From the NCBI GenBank assembly GCA_002449335.1, contig DKDL01000032.1, forward strand, positions 1-23,064: a DNA stretch of 23,064 nt, in the 5' to 3' direction. Each line of letters starts with the position of its first letter. The first letter of the stretch is position 1. The notes beneath the pieces are model-generated. The model was not told the DNA's origin. It saw nothing but the letters and a program-made list of their open reading frames with translations, and ran no database searches. This document shows positions 15,438-22,724 of the stretch, one piece after another. This DNA comes from Succinatimonas sp. UBA6849 (GTDB lineage Bacteria > Pseudomonadota > Gammaproteobacteria > Enterobacterales > Succinivibrionaceae). Both the position numbers and the translations under genes were made by a program.

Positions 15438-15471
15438 CTTAGTAAGTAAGTCGATTTTACCACTTACTAAG
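15438..15471 (-). promoter_or_regulatory. Perfect 10-bp inverted repeat upstream of bioD, candidate operator
   Basis: CTTAGTAAGT (15438-15447) and ACTTACTAAG (15462-15471) are exact inverted arms around 14 bases. On the minus strand TAAAAT (15459-15454), a possible -10, lies in the centre, and the arm nearest bioD overlaps its AAGGA. The geometry resembles BirA operators that cover a bio promoter, although the arm sequence differs from TTGTAAACC. It could instead be an RNA hairpin between the flagellin gene and bioD. Confidence 0.45.
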
Positions 15472-15484
15472 AGTGATTTTTTTA

Positions 15485-16375
15485 TTATCCACCGAGCAGA
15501 CTTAAAATGATGGATTTACTGTTATTGATCTGTTTCATCATGGAAGCACAAACCTGCTGACGTACCATAAGTTCTGCAAGATTTGCAGCCTCTTCAGCAT
15601 AGTCTGTATCCTGAATGCGAGAACGGGCATCAGTAAGATTCTCTCTCATGGTGTCATTTAATCTGATTGCTGACTCAAAACGGTTTTGTACACCACCTAA
15701 GGTACCTTTATAGGAGCTTACAGCTTTGATGTAGTCATCAATATAGCCTAAAACCTCTTGAGCATTCTCAGCTGTTGATAAAGAGAATCTTAATGAATCA
15801 CCATCTTTTACAACTGAGTTTTTGCCATCATTGCCTGTATATGATGACAGACCTGACATGGTAAAGCCCTTTTCAAAGCCAGGAATAGTAATAGTGTCAT
15901 TTGCCATTCCTGATGCTTGAATTTGAATACCACCATTTGAATAGAAACCGCCCTGATTACCATCTAATATGGTAGTTCCACCAAAGGTAGTCTTTTTACC
16001 AATTCTGGTGATTTCCTGACATAACTGTTGAACTTGAGAATTGATAGCAGCACGGGAAGCATCATCATAAGTACCGTTAGCAGCCTGAACTGCTAAAGTT
16101 CTTATCTTTTGAAGCATGTCGGTAGTTTCATCTAAAGCACCTTCCATGGTCTGTGCTAAAGCTAAACCATCGCTTAAATTTCTACTACCCTGCTTATAAC
16201 CGTTGATCTGGGAGGTTAATCTGTCAGCAATCTGAAGACCTGCAGGATCATCTTTAGCTGAATTAATCCTTTTACCTGAAGAGAGTCTTTTATAGACAGT
16301 ATCTAACGAAGAGTTTATGCTCGATAAGCTCCTCATATTATGCATAGCTGCAATATTGCTTAGATACAGTGCCAT
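15485..16375 (-). CDS. fliC: Flagellin
   Basis: Structural subunit of the flagellar filament, exported by the flagellar type III system. The conserved N-terminal D0/D1 part (about 1-140) shows INSSLDTVYKRLSSGKRINSAKDDPAGLQIADRL, broken here only by standard family variation. The C-terminal D1/D0 part (about 220-296) shows RFESAIRLNDTMRENLTDARSRIQDTDYAEE and ends in LSLLGG. The central variable region is small, so at 296 aa this is a compact flagellin. Two cysteines (Cys119, Cys276) are unusual for flagellins. The TLR5 contact stretch reads LQKIRTLAVQ (88-97), with Thr where LQRVRELAVQ has Glu. ATG at 16375 follows AGAGAG. No other flagellar gene is nearby. No clear sigma-28 promoter was found. 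Confidence 0.93.
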   Translation of the reverse strand: MALYLSNIAAMHNMRSLSSINSSLDTVYKRLSSGKRINSAKDDPAGLQIADRLTSQINGYKQGSRNLSDGLALAQTMEGALDETTDMLQKIRTLAVQAANGTYDDASRAAINSQVQQLCQEITRIGKKTTFGGTTILDGNQGGFYSNGGIQIQASGMANDTITIPGFEKGFTMSGLSSYTGNDGKNSVVKDGDSLRFSLSTAENAQEVLGYIDDYIKAVSSYKGTLGGVQNRFESAIRLNDTMRENLTDARSRIQDTDYAEEAANLAELMVRQQVCASMMKQINNSKSIILSLLGG

Positions 16376-16708
16376 GGTGTTTCTCTCTTAAATAATTCTT
16401 ATAGAACAAAAGCTATTTTTAAGACCAATCTTTTTTAGGCTTCTTTGTTTTGACTTATTTTGAATAGTTATTGTGCTTTTGTTTTTTTCTCTTATAAGTT
16501 CTTAACGGAGAATTGTTTATTTTCTTTAACAGGATTGCTTTTGATTAGTTTCTTTTATGCATTCTAGAGGTATTTTTGAGAGACAGCTTCAATTTAAGGC
16601 TTATATAAGCCGTTTTATAAAACTCTATTTTTTAAAAGCAGATTTTTTACAACTCTCTGTATAAAAAACTCACATTTTTAAACTTGTCTAATACACTGCA
16701 AAGCTTTG

Positions 16709-16724
16709 TGTGATCAGTATCATA
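16709..16724. promoter_or_regulatory. CRP-like site
   Basis: TGTGA-N6-TCATA matches the TGTGA-N6-TCACA consensus at 9 of 10 fixed positions. It lies about 90 bases before the predicted start of the candidate sRNA, 330 bases before the flagellin start on the other strand, and 405 bases before the CstA-family gene. CRP control of CstA-family genes and of sRNAs is known elsewhere; which target applies here is unknown. Confidence 0.4.
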
Positions 16725-16808
16725 ATAATCAGAATAGCTTATTATTCATTGCCAGAAATATTGATCCTAAGCACTTTTTTATAAGTTCAATCTGTCTAGA
16801 ATACATTC

Positions 16809-16884
16809 ATGAATTCAAGCTAAAGCTTAATTCGTAATGATTTTTTCCTAGGTTATGCTTCGCCCAACAGCGAAGCATTTTTTT
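16809..16884 (+). ncRNA. Candidate small RNA
   Basis: A strong plus-strand terminator (16856-16884) has no gene in front of it. Just upstream is a stem-loop at 16811-16833 (GAATT/AATTC and AAGCT/AGCTT arms with one bulged C), and before that a possible -10, TAGAAT, at 16797-16802. Together they would give an RNA of about 75 nt with one hairpin, a U-rich linker (TGATTTTTTCC) and a terminator, a common layout for Hfq-dependent sRNAs. The -35 is poor, so the 5' end is uncertain. Confidence 0.4.
16856..16884 (+). terminator. Orphan Rho-independent terminator
   Basis: TGCTTCGC (16856-16863) pairs perfectly with GCGAAGCA (16870-16877) over a 6-nt loop, followed by seven T residues. No coding region precedes it on this strand. 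Confidence 0.85.
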
Positions 16885-17129
16885 ACCTCTGTGTTTTTAT
16901 CTATTCATACCTAAAAGTCACCATATCCATACTAAAAATATCTCCTCTTCAAAATTACCTTAAACCTCTTTTCAGAACTAAATTTGAAAACAGCAAGTTA
17001 AGTCTGTGACTACTCTCAAAAATTCATTTTAAAAAGTGCCGACTTTTTTAAAATTTACGTTTGTATCAAATATTTATTAACAATTCCCCATTAAGATAGT
17101 TCCATAACAAACAAAAATAAGGAGTCTAT

Positions 17130-18599
17130 ATGCCTAGATATCTATGGTTTATCCTTGCAGCTATTGCGCTGATTATTGGATACAACGTTTATGGTCGTTT
17201 TGTCGAAAAGATCTTCGGACCTAATCCTAAAAAGGAAACACCAGCTCATACTTTAAAAGACGGTGTTGACTTCGTGGCAATGCCTAAGTGGAAACTGTGG
17301 TTAATTCAGCTTTTAAACATCGCAGGTGTAGGTCCTGTATTCGGTCCTATTCTAGGTGCTCTTTATGGTCCTACAGCTTTACTGTGGGTTGTTTTTGGTA
17401 CCATTTTCGCAGGTGCCATACATGACTACTATTCAGGCATGATGTCTGTTCGTTACGGCGGTGCTAATGTTCCTGAGATTGTAAGATATACCTTAGGTAC
17501 AAAGGCAAGAAACTTCATGCGTTTCTTTGCAACCTTGTTACTGCTTTTAGTAGGTGTTGTGTTCGCAACAGCTCCTGCTGGTCTATTAACCAAGTTATGC
17601 GCAGGCCATTTTGATGGCATGTTAAACTTCTGGGTATGGATCACCATTATCTTTGCTTACTATTTCTTAGCAACAATCATTCCTATTGATAAGATCATTG
17701 GTCGTGTTTACCCAATCTTCGGTGCATTACTGATTATCATGGCTGTAGGTGTAACCTTAGGTCTTCTAATCAATATGCCTGATAACTTCTATTCATGGGC
17801 TGATTTCAGTTCAAATCCACATCCAAATGATTTACCTATCTGGCCTCTAGTATTCATTACTATTGCTTGTGGTGCTCTGTCTGGCTTCCATTCAACTCAG
17901 TCTCCTCTGATGGCTCGCTGCTTAGAGAATGAGTCAGAAGGCAGAATGGTATTCTACGGCGCAATGGTAGCTGAAGGCTTCATTGGCTTGGTATGGGTAA
18001 CTGTTGGTATGACCTTCTACCCTGATGCTCAGGCTCTATTAGCAGACATCAAAGCAGGTGGTCCTGGTAACGTAGTTTATAACAGCTGTATCTCTCTAAT
18101 GGGTACTTTCGGTGGTATCTTAGCTGTTTTAGGTGTAATTATCCTGCCTATTACCTCAGGTGATACTGCTTTCCGTGCTGCAAGACTTACCATTGCTGAG
18201 GCAATTAAATTACCTCAGGTAAAGCCTGGCAAACGTCTTTTAATTGCAGTTCCAGTATTTATAATCGGTATTGTTTTATCTCAGGTTGATTTCAATATCA
18301 TCTGGAGATACTTCGGCTGGTCAAATCAGACCTTATCAGCAATCATGTTATGGTCTGCATCTGCTTACTTATACAGAAAGAACAAGTTACATTGGGTAAC
18401 CTCAATTCCTGCAACCTTTATTACAGCAATCTCTGTAAGCTACATCCTTTACGAGCCAAACATGGGCTTTGGTATCGATATTGATGTATCTAACATCGTA
18501 GGTGTTATAGCAGGCTTTGTATGCTTATTCTTACTCTTAAAGTTCGGTAAGAAGCCAATTGCAGGAGATCCTGAGTCAGAGACCACTGACAATAAGTAA
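17130..18599 (+). CDS. CstA-family carbon starvation transporter, 489 aa
   Basis: Second CstA-family inner-membrane carrier of the window, of the short (about 480-490 aa) class. Shared blocks are DGVDFV at 44-49, IAGVGPVFGP at 64-73, GAIHDYY at 95-101, ACGALSGFHSTQSP in the middle, and IIWRYFGWSNQTLSAI near the C-terminus. It is 77 aa shorter than the protein at 343-2043 and clearly diverged from it, so the two are not a recent duplicate pair. They probably differ in substrate (pyruvate, peptides or amino acids). ATG at 17130 has AAGGAG upstream. It is monocistronic, closed by the hairpin at 18647-18672. The C-terminus is hydrophilic (GDPESETTDNK). Confidence 0.9.
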   Translation: MPRYLWFILAAIALIIGYNVYGRFVEKIFGPNPKKETPAHTLKDGVDFVAMPKWKLWLIQLLNIAGVGPVFGPILGALYGPTALLWVVFGTIFAGAIHDYYSGMMSVRYGGANVPEIVRYTLGTKARNFMRFFATLLLLLVGVVFATAPAGLLTKLCAGHFDGMLNFWVWITIIFAYYFLATIIPIDKIIGRVYPIFGALLIIMAVGVTLGLLINMPDNFYSWADFSSNPHPNDLPIWPLVFITIACGALSGFHSTQSPLMARCLENESEGRMVFYGAMVAEGFIGLVWVTVGMTFYPDAQALLADIKAGGPGNVVYNSCISLMGTFGGILAVLGVIILPITSGDTAFRAARLTIAEAIKLPQVKPGKRLLIAVPVFIIGIVLSQVDFNIIWRYFGWSNQTLSAIMLWSASAYLYRKNKLHWVTSIPATFITAISVSYILYEPNMGFGIDIDVSNIVGVIAGFVCLFLLLKFGKKPIAGDPESETTDNK

Positions 18600-18646
18600 A
18601 CAGATTTGAACAGATAACAATTAAATCTCCATTTTGAACCTAATTA

Positions 18647-18672
18647 GCAGGCGCTACAGCGCCTGCTTTTTT
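18647..18672 (+). terminator. Terminator of the 489-aa CstA-family gene
   Basis: GCAGGCGC-TACA-GCGCCTGC is a perfect 8-bp GC-rich stem with a tetraloop followed by TTTTTT, about 50 bases past the stop codon. Confidence 0.95.
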
Positions 18673-18766
18673 ATTGCCTGAACGTAAACATGGCTTTATG
18701 CTTGAATATGTAAAACAACTGTTTTGTTCCAAAAGAGCGTAGCTAACTAGTACAAGAAATTTCTGA

Positions 18767-19095
18767 ATGAACGCTAATAAAATTTTTGAGGATGCTTTTT
18801 TTAAAGTTAAAATTGTAGGCATGTCTATTGGGAAACAGATAGTCACAATAAGCTTAATTCCTAAAGAACTACCAAAATGCATCACAGTGGAGGAGATTGC
18901 AGTGTAATCAATGAGGCACTCTCAAAAGAAACAGCTCATGGCAATGCCGGAATTTTAGGTTGTGACACTATTTATGATGTCACCTATAGAACCGAAAAAT
19001 GTCAAAAGTGCAATTGTGAAGGTACAGAAAAGATTGGATTTCATTTAGGTTCAAAAGAAACATTAACTTGTGACGTAGTTTGGGAGCAGGATTAG
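18767..19095 (+). pseudogene. Small gene broken by a frameshift, function unknown
   Basis: Two overlapping plus-strand frames look like parts of one gene. The first (18767-18907) encodes 46 aa ending CITVEEIAV. The second is open across 18877-19095 and continues with VINEALSKETAHGNAGILGC and a CQKCNC motif. Joining them by a -1 shift at about 18904 gives a continuous protein of about 107 aa. The first ATG has no Shine-Dalgarno and directly follows a stop, so the true N-terminus may be lost. I do not recognise the family. The cysteines (CQKCNC and a later TCD) hint at metal binding. It could instead be an intact 72-aa gene starting at 18877, or chance. Confidence 0.35.
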
Positions 19096-19156
19096 CACAA
19101 AGCTTAGAATGAGCTTTAGATAGTGCTGTTTTAAGATCTGAAGTTAATAGCAAAAG

Positions 19157-19190
19157 AAAACCTGTGATGCTTTGAAACTTCACAGGTTTT
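19157..19190. terminator. Bidirectional terminator past bamC
   Basis: AAAACCTGTGA (19157-19167) and TCACAGGTTTT (19180-19190) form a perfect 11-bp stem. A T-rich tail follows on both strands, so it can end bamC on the minus strand and any transcript across the broken small gene on the plus strand. Confidence 0.85.
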
Positions 19191-19229
19191 ATTGATTCTT
19201 TTTAGCTGATTTTAATTGAAAGTCTAAGC

Positions 19230-20411
19230 CTATTTTACTTTGACTACATGAGCTGCTGAGCCTGAGTAGCTCTTGAACTCGTCAACTAAAACATCAGCAA
19301 AGCCAGGATACAGTCTTGAAACAGCCTGAGATGGTAGAGGAGCATCCTTATCATCATAGAAGGTAATAGCTGTTGATGAGCCATGGATACCTAAACGGAT
19401 CTTGTACTTGCCATGCTTGATATCAAGACGGATATTAGCACCTAACTTAATTAAGTCATCAGCACTGTCTAGAACTTCAACCTCGTACTCAGCCTTTGAT
19501 ACTGAGTGAGAATTGATCTTCCAGCCACATCTTGGTAACAGACCGTTTAACAATTCCATAGTAGTCTCGAATGGAGCTTCTACTAAGATTGCATCATGGT
19601 TGTTGTTATCCTGACCTAAAGATACGATTAAGTTATCAGGATCATATGCTGACTGCTGATTCTTAGTGTCAATCTCATGAATGATCTGATTTGAAAAGCC
19701 CATTGCAAAACGCTCTTGTTCTATCAAATCAAGTACGTCTTTCATCTTGGTACCTGAAGATAGAGAGGTCATTGAACCTACTAGCTTAGTTGCAATACCA
19801 ATCTCGCCCTGAGCATTTCTACCTACACGGATCTGGTAAATCTGCTTGTAGCGCTTTAAACCAAGATCTGCATCATTGTCATCATATGGTTTGCCAAACT
19901 CGGTAAAGTCACGAGCAATGGTGGTTAATACATACTGTCCCTGAGCAATCTTGCCTACAGCTACATTCATGGTCTTTAAAACTGATGCTAATAACATCCA
20001 TGCATCATCTTCAGACTTAATACCATGTGAACCGTCATGCTCAAACCAGACAATAGCCTCACCTGAAGACCATTGAGTATGACAACCTACATCAGATCTG
20101 TATGGAGCAGTTGGAGCTCTTACATCAACAGCTTCACCTACAGGACCAGTTAACAGCTTTTTATTTACAACAGGAAGCTGCAACTCTGGGTTGATACCTG
20201 GATTATCAAGTGACTGAGGAACTACAATGCGGTTATTTGTTACTTCAGCATCAGCATGTTCATAATAACCAGTAGGTTCTCTTGAACTTTTATCCATGCC
20301 GAAATATTCTTGCCAGTAATTTCTGATGGTTACACAACCTGACAAGGTCAAAGCAGGAATAGCACCAATAGCTACTAATGCAGCTAGCTTTTTAATTTTA
20401 TTCCTTGACAC
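19230..20411 (-). CDS. bamC: Outer membrane protein assembly factor BamC (lipoprotein)
   Basis: BamC is a lipoprotein of the Bam complex that inserts beta-barrel proteins into the outer membrane. The signal peptide ends in lipobox LSGC (Cys26). The unstructured N-terminal arm with RIVVPQSL and GPVGEAVDVRAPTAPY (89-104) corresponds to the BamD-binding segment of E. coli BamC. Two helix-grip domains follow, with AWMLLASVLKTMNVAV and a C-terminal GADIR-like region. At 393 aa it is longer than E. coli BamC (344 aa). The start is GTG at 20411, supported by AAGGAG seven bases upstream. In E. coli bamC follows dapA; here it lies downstream of glnS and a hypothetical gene, separated from them by a terminator. 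Confidence 0.85.
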   Translation of the reverse strand: MSRNKIKKLAALVAIGAIPALTLSGCVTIRNYWQEYFGMDKSSREPTGYYEHADAEVTNNRIVVPQSLDNPGINPELQLPVVNKKLLTGPVGEAVDVRAPTAPYRSDVGCHTQWSSGEAIVWFEHDGSHGIKSEDDAWMLLASVLKTMNVAVGKIAQGQYVLTTIARDFTEFGKPYDDNDADLGLKRYKQIYQIRVGRNAQGEIGIATKLVGSMTSLSSGTKMKDVLDLIEQERFAMGFSNQIIHEIDTKNQQSAYDPDNLIVSLGQDNNNHDAILVEAPFETTMELLNGLLPRCGWKINSHSVSKAEYEVEVLDSADDLIKLGANIRLDIKHGKYKIRLGIHGSSTAITFYDDKDAPLPSQAVSRLYPGFADVLVDEFKSYSGSAAHVVKVK

Positions 20412-20520
20412 CTAATATCTCCTTAATGTGTATTCTTTAAGCTTAAAAAAGCATCTGAGAATCATTTTCTCAGATACTCTCTCTAACTTTTTGCTTTAGC
20501 TTTATTACGCTTTAGATTAA

Positions 20521-20550
20521 AAATAAAACTTCCGCCTTTTGAAGGCGGAA
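20521..20550 (-). terminator. Terminator of the glnS-hypothetical unit
   Basis: On the minus strand TTCCGCCTT (20550-20542) pairs perfectly with AAGGCGGAA (20538-20530) over three bases, followed by GTTTTATTT. It lies directly after the stop codon of the 153-aa gene. Confidence 0.9.
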
Positions 20551-20558
20551 ATTTATTC

Positions 20559-21020
20559 TTAATCAAAGTCCTGCTGTAAAAGAGGCTTTTGCAGATAGTT
20601 AAATAAATTACTGCTTACCATATTTAAGACTTCCTTAATTGAAGAAAGTTCAGGATCATAAGCATTAATATATGTAGGCTCTGCACCTGGCTCATAATAG
20701 CAAACGCTTGAGAACACAGCATCAACATCTGTATCTGACAGAGTCAGAGAACAACGGAAATCAATCATTCTCTCTACGCCTGCCTGAATTAACAGAGGGT
20801 CACGCATTTCTTTACGGAAATTGATAACACCCATTGATCTGTCGTCTAAAAAGATCTGATCTGGTCTTACACCGGTCTTTACCCAGTGATCAGCTTTATC
20901 AAATGATCTTTCTAGCTGATTATCAGAATGATAAGTGAATGCTACCTCATAATCACTTCCTGGTGGAGGAGCTACCTTCTCACCGCTCTTTTGTACGTCA
21001 TCATTTTCAAAATCTGACAT
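20559..21020 (-). CDS. Hypothetical protein, 153 aa, co-transcribed with glnS
   Basis: I do not recognise this family. The protein is acidic, has no signal peptide or membrane segment, and begins with a low-complexity polar stretch (residues 1-23, ending VAPPPGSD) before a likely globular domain. Features of that domain are AFTYHSDNQLERSF, a DQIFLDDRSMGVINFRKEMRDP segment and FRCSLTLSDTDVDAVF. The C-terminal third is helical (EVLNMVSSNLFNYLQ). ATG at 21020 is chosen because AAAGGAG lies eight bases upstream. An in-frame GTG at 21038 would place that ribosome site inside the gene. It starts 24 bases after the glnS stop and ends at a terminator, so it is the second gene of a glnS operon. Confidence 0.8.
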   Translation of the reverse strand: MSDFENDDVQKSGEKVAPPPGSDYEVAFTYHSDNQLERSFDKADHWVKTGVRPDQIFLDDRSMGVINFRKEMRDPLLIQAGVERMIDFRCSLTLSDTDVDAVFSSVCYYEPGAEPTYINAYDPELSSIKEVLNMVSSNLFNYLQKPLLQQDFD

Positions 21021-21044
21021 AATGTCTACTCCTTTCACTTATCG

Positions 21045-22724
21045 TTATACTGAAACTTTTTTATTTTCTCTTAAAGCCACGGTCATATTAAACTCAGGCT
21101 TATTAGGCTTAGAATTCTTGCTGTCTACACAGAAGTAGCCTTCACGCTCGAACTGGAAGCTCTGACCTACTACAGCAGACTCTAAGCTCTTTTCTAAAAC
21201 TGCATTTTCAATTACAGTCTTTGAATCTTTGTTTACTGTAGCTAAGAAGTCTTCAGCTGCACCTGGATTTGGAACATTAAATAAGTTCTCATACAGGTTT
21301 ACAATGCCTCTGTAGCAGTTGTTAGCATCAACCCAGTGAATTACTCCCTTAGGCTTGTGACCTTCTACGTTAGCGCCAACTGAATTAGGAACAGCATTGC
21401 AGTGAACAACAGTTACCTTACCGTTCTCATCCTTCTCACAAGATGTAGCTTCTACAATGTAAGAATTTCTCAAACGCACTTCATGGCCTAACTTCAAGCG
21501 CTTGTACTGCTTGTTAGCTTCTTCTCTGAAGTCTGCCTCATCAATGTAAATTTCCTTACTGATGGTAATGGTTCTTGTACCCATTGCCTCATTTTCAGGA
21601 TGATTGTTTACAGTGTAAGAAGCATCTGTTACGCCATCTTCACCGTAGTTGTCGATGATAAGCTTAATTGGGTGTAATACAGCCATTGCTCTTGGAGCGT
21701 TCTTGTTAAGATCATCACGAATGCATGACTCTAAAGCGCTCATTTCAACCACGTTATCCTGCTTGGTAACACCGATACGACGGCAGAATTCTCTGATTGA
21801 AGCTGGGGTATAACCACGACGACGTAGACCTGAAATGGTGGTTAATCTTGGATCATCCCAACCATCTACAATGCCTTCTTTAACTAAGAGATTTAACTTT
21901 CTCTTTGAAGTAATTGAGCCTTCTAAGTTCAAACGGCTCATCTCGTACTGATGAGGTCTTGCTTCAATAGAAATATGCTCTAATACCCAGTCATACAGTC
22001 TTCTGTTATCCTGGAACTCAAGTGTACAGATTGAGTGGGTAATGCCTTCGATAGCATCAGAGATACAGTGGGTAAAATCATACATAGGATAAATGCACCA
22101 TTTATCCTTGGTAATAGCATGCTCTGCAAAGCGGATACGATAAATTACGGGATCACGCATACAGATAAATGGTGAAGCCATGTCGATCTTAGCTCTTAAA
22201 CAAGCCTGACCTTCTTTAAACTCACCGTTCTTCATCTTCTCAAACAGAGCTAGGTTTTCTTCAACTGTTCTGTTTCTGTATGGGCTCTCTTTACCAGGCT
22301 TGGTTAAAGTACCGCGATACTCACGGATCTCATCTGGTGATAACTCATCAACATATGCTAAGCCTTTGTTGATAAGCTCTAAAGCATAACCATACAGTCT
22401 TTCAAAATAATCTGATGAGTGGCAAATCTTTGTCCACTTAAAACCTAACCACTTAACATCATTCTGAATTGAATTGATGTACTCCATATCCTCTTTTTCA
22501 GGATTGGTGTCATCGAATCTTAAGTTGCAGGTACCCTTATAGTCACGAGCTAAACCGAAGTTTAAGCAAATTGATTTAGCATGACCAATATGAAGATATC
22601 CATTTGGTTCTGGAGGAAATCTGGTAGCTACGTGATCTGTGCGTCCTTCTTTAAGATCCTCATCAATAATGTCGGTTATAAAGTTGCGAGGGATCTTTTC
22701 CTCTTCACCAACAGTATTACTCAT
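21045..22724 (-). CDS. glnS: Glutaminyl-tRNA synthetase
   Basis: GlnRS charges tRNA-Gln in the cytosol. This class I enzyme shows RFPPEPNGYLHIGHAKS (HIGH at 45-48), RFDDTNPEKED (69-79) and the tRNA-binding region around YDFTHCISDAIEG and THSICTLEFQDNRRLYDW. GWDDPRLTTISGLRRRGYTPASIREFC and the C-terminal beta-barrel anticodon-binding domain follow. The KMSKS-equivalent reads ITSKRKL (271-277), where E. coli has VMSKRKL; the lysines are kept. At 559 aa it is normal length (E. coli 554). ATG at 22724 has TTGGAG eight bases upstream. It is the first gene of a two-gene unit with the 153-aa hypothetical gene. Confidence 0.97.
   Translation of the reverse strand: MSNTVGEEEKIPRNFITDIIDEDLKEGRTDHVATRFPPEPNGYLHIGHAKSICLNFGLARDYKGTCNLRFDDTNPEKEDMEYINSIQNDVKWLGFKWTKICHSSDYFERLYGYALELINKGLAYVDELSPDEIREYRGTLTKPGKESPYRNRTVEENLALFEKMKNGEFKEGQACLRAKIDMASPFICMRDPVIYRIRFAEHAITKDKWCIYPMYDFTHCISDAIEGITHSICTLEFQDNRRLYDWVLEHISIEARPHQYEMSRLNLEGSITSKRKLNLLVKEGIVDGWDDPRLTTISGLRRRGYTPASIREFCRRIGVTKQDNVVEMSALESCIRDDLNKNAPRAMAVLHPIKLIIDNYGEDGVTDASYTVNNHPENEAMGTRTITISKEIYIDEADFREEANKQYKRLKLGHEVRLRNSYIVEATSCEKDENGKVTVVHCNAVPNSVGANVEGHKPKGVIHWVDANNCYRGIVNLYENLFNVPNPGAAEDFLATVNKDSKTVIENAVLEKSLESAVVGQSFQFEREGYFCVDSKNSKPNKPEFNMTVALRENKKVSV

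Larger units (their letters stand above)
16376..17129. other. 754-base divergent intergenic region, flagellin to CstA-family gene
   Basis: AT-rich DNA holding the flagellin promoter on one side and the transporter promoter on the other. Recognisable elements are a CRP-like site (16709-16724), an ATAATAA/TTATTAT inverted repeat (16722-16745) and a candidate sRNA with terminator (about 16809-16884). The last 240 bases before 17130 show no clear feature apart from the AAGGAG of the transporter gene. Confidence 0.5.

Noticed and set aside
15438..15480. Plus-strand terminator reading of the flagellin-bioD inverted repeat
   Set aside because: A T-run follows on the plus strand, but no plus-strand gene precedes it and the T-run is several bases from the stem.
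16376..16500. Sigma-28 or sigma-54 promoter for the flagellin gene
   Set aside because: GCCTAAAA with a TAAG box nine bases away has the wrong spacing for sigma-28, and the only GG/GC pair has 11 rather than 10 bases between, so neither is supported.
18640..18885. 81-aa minus-strand frame after the 489-aa transporter gene
   Set aside because: It reads through the plus-strand terminator hairpin and has no ribosome binding site or recognisable domain.
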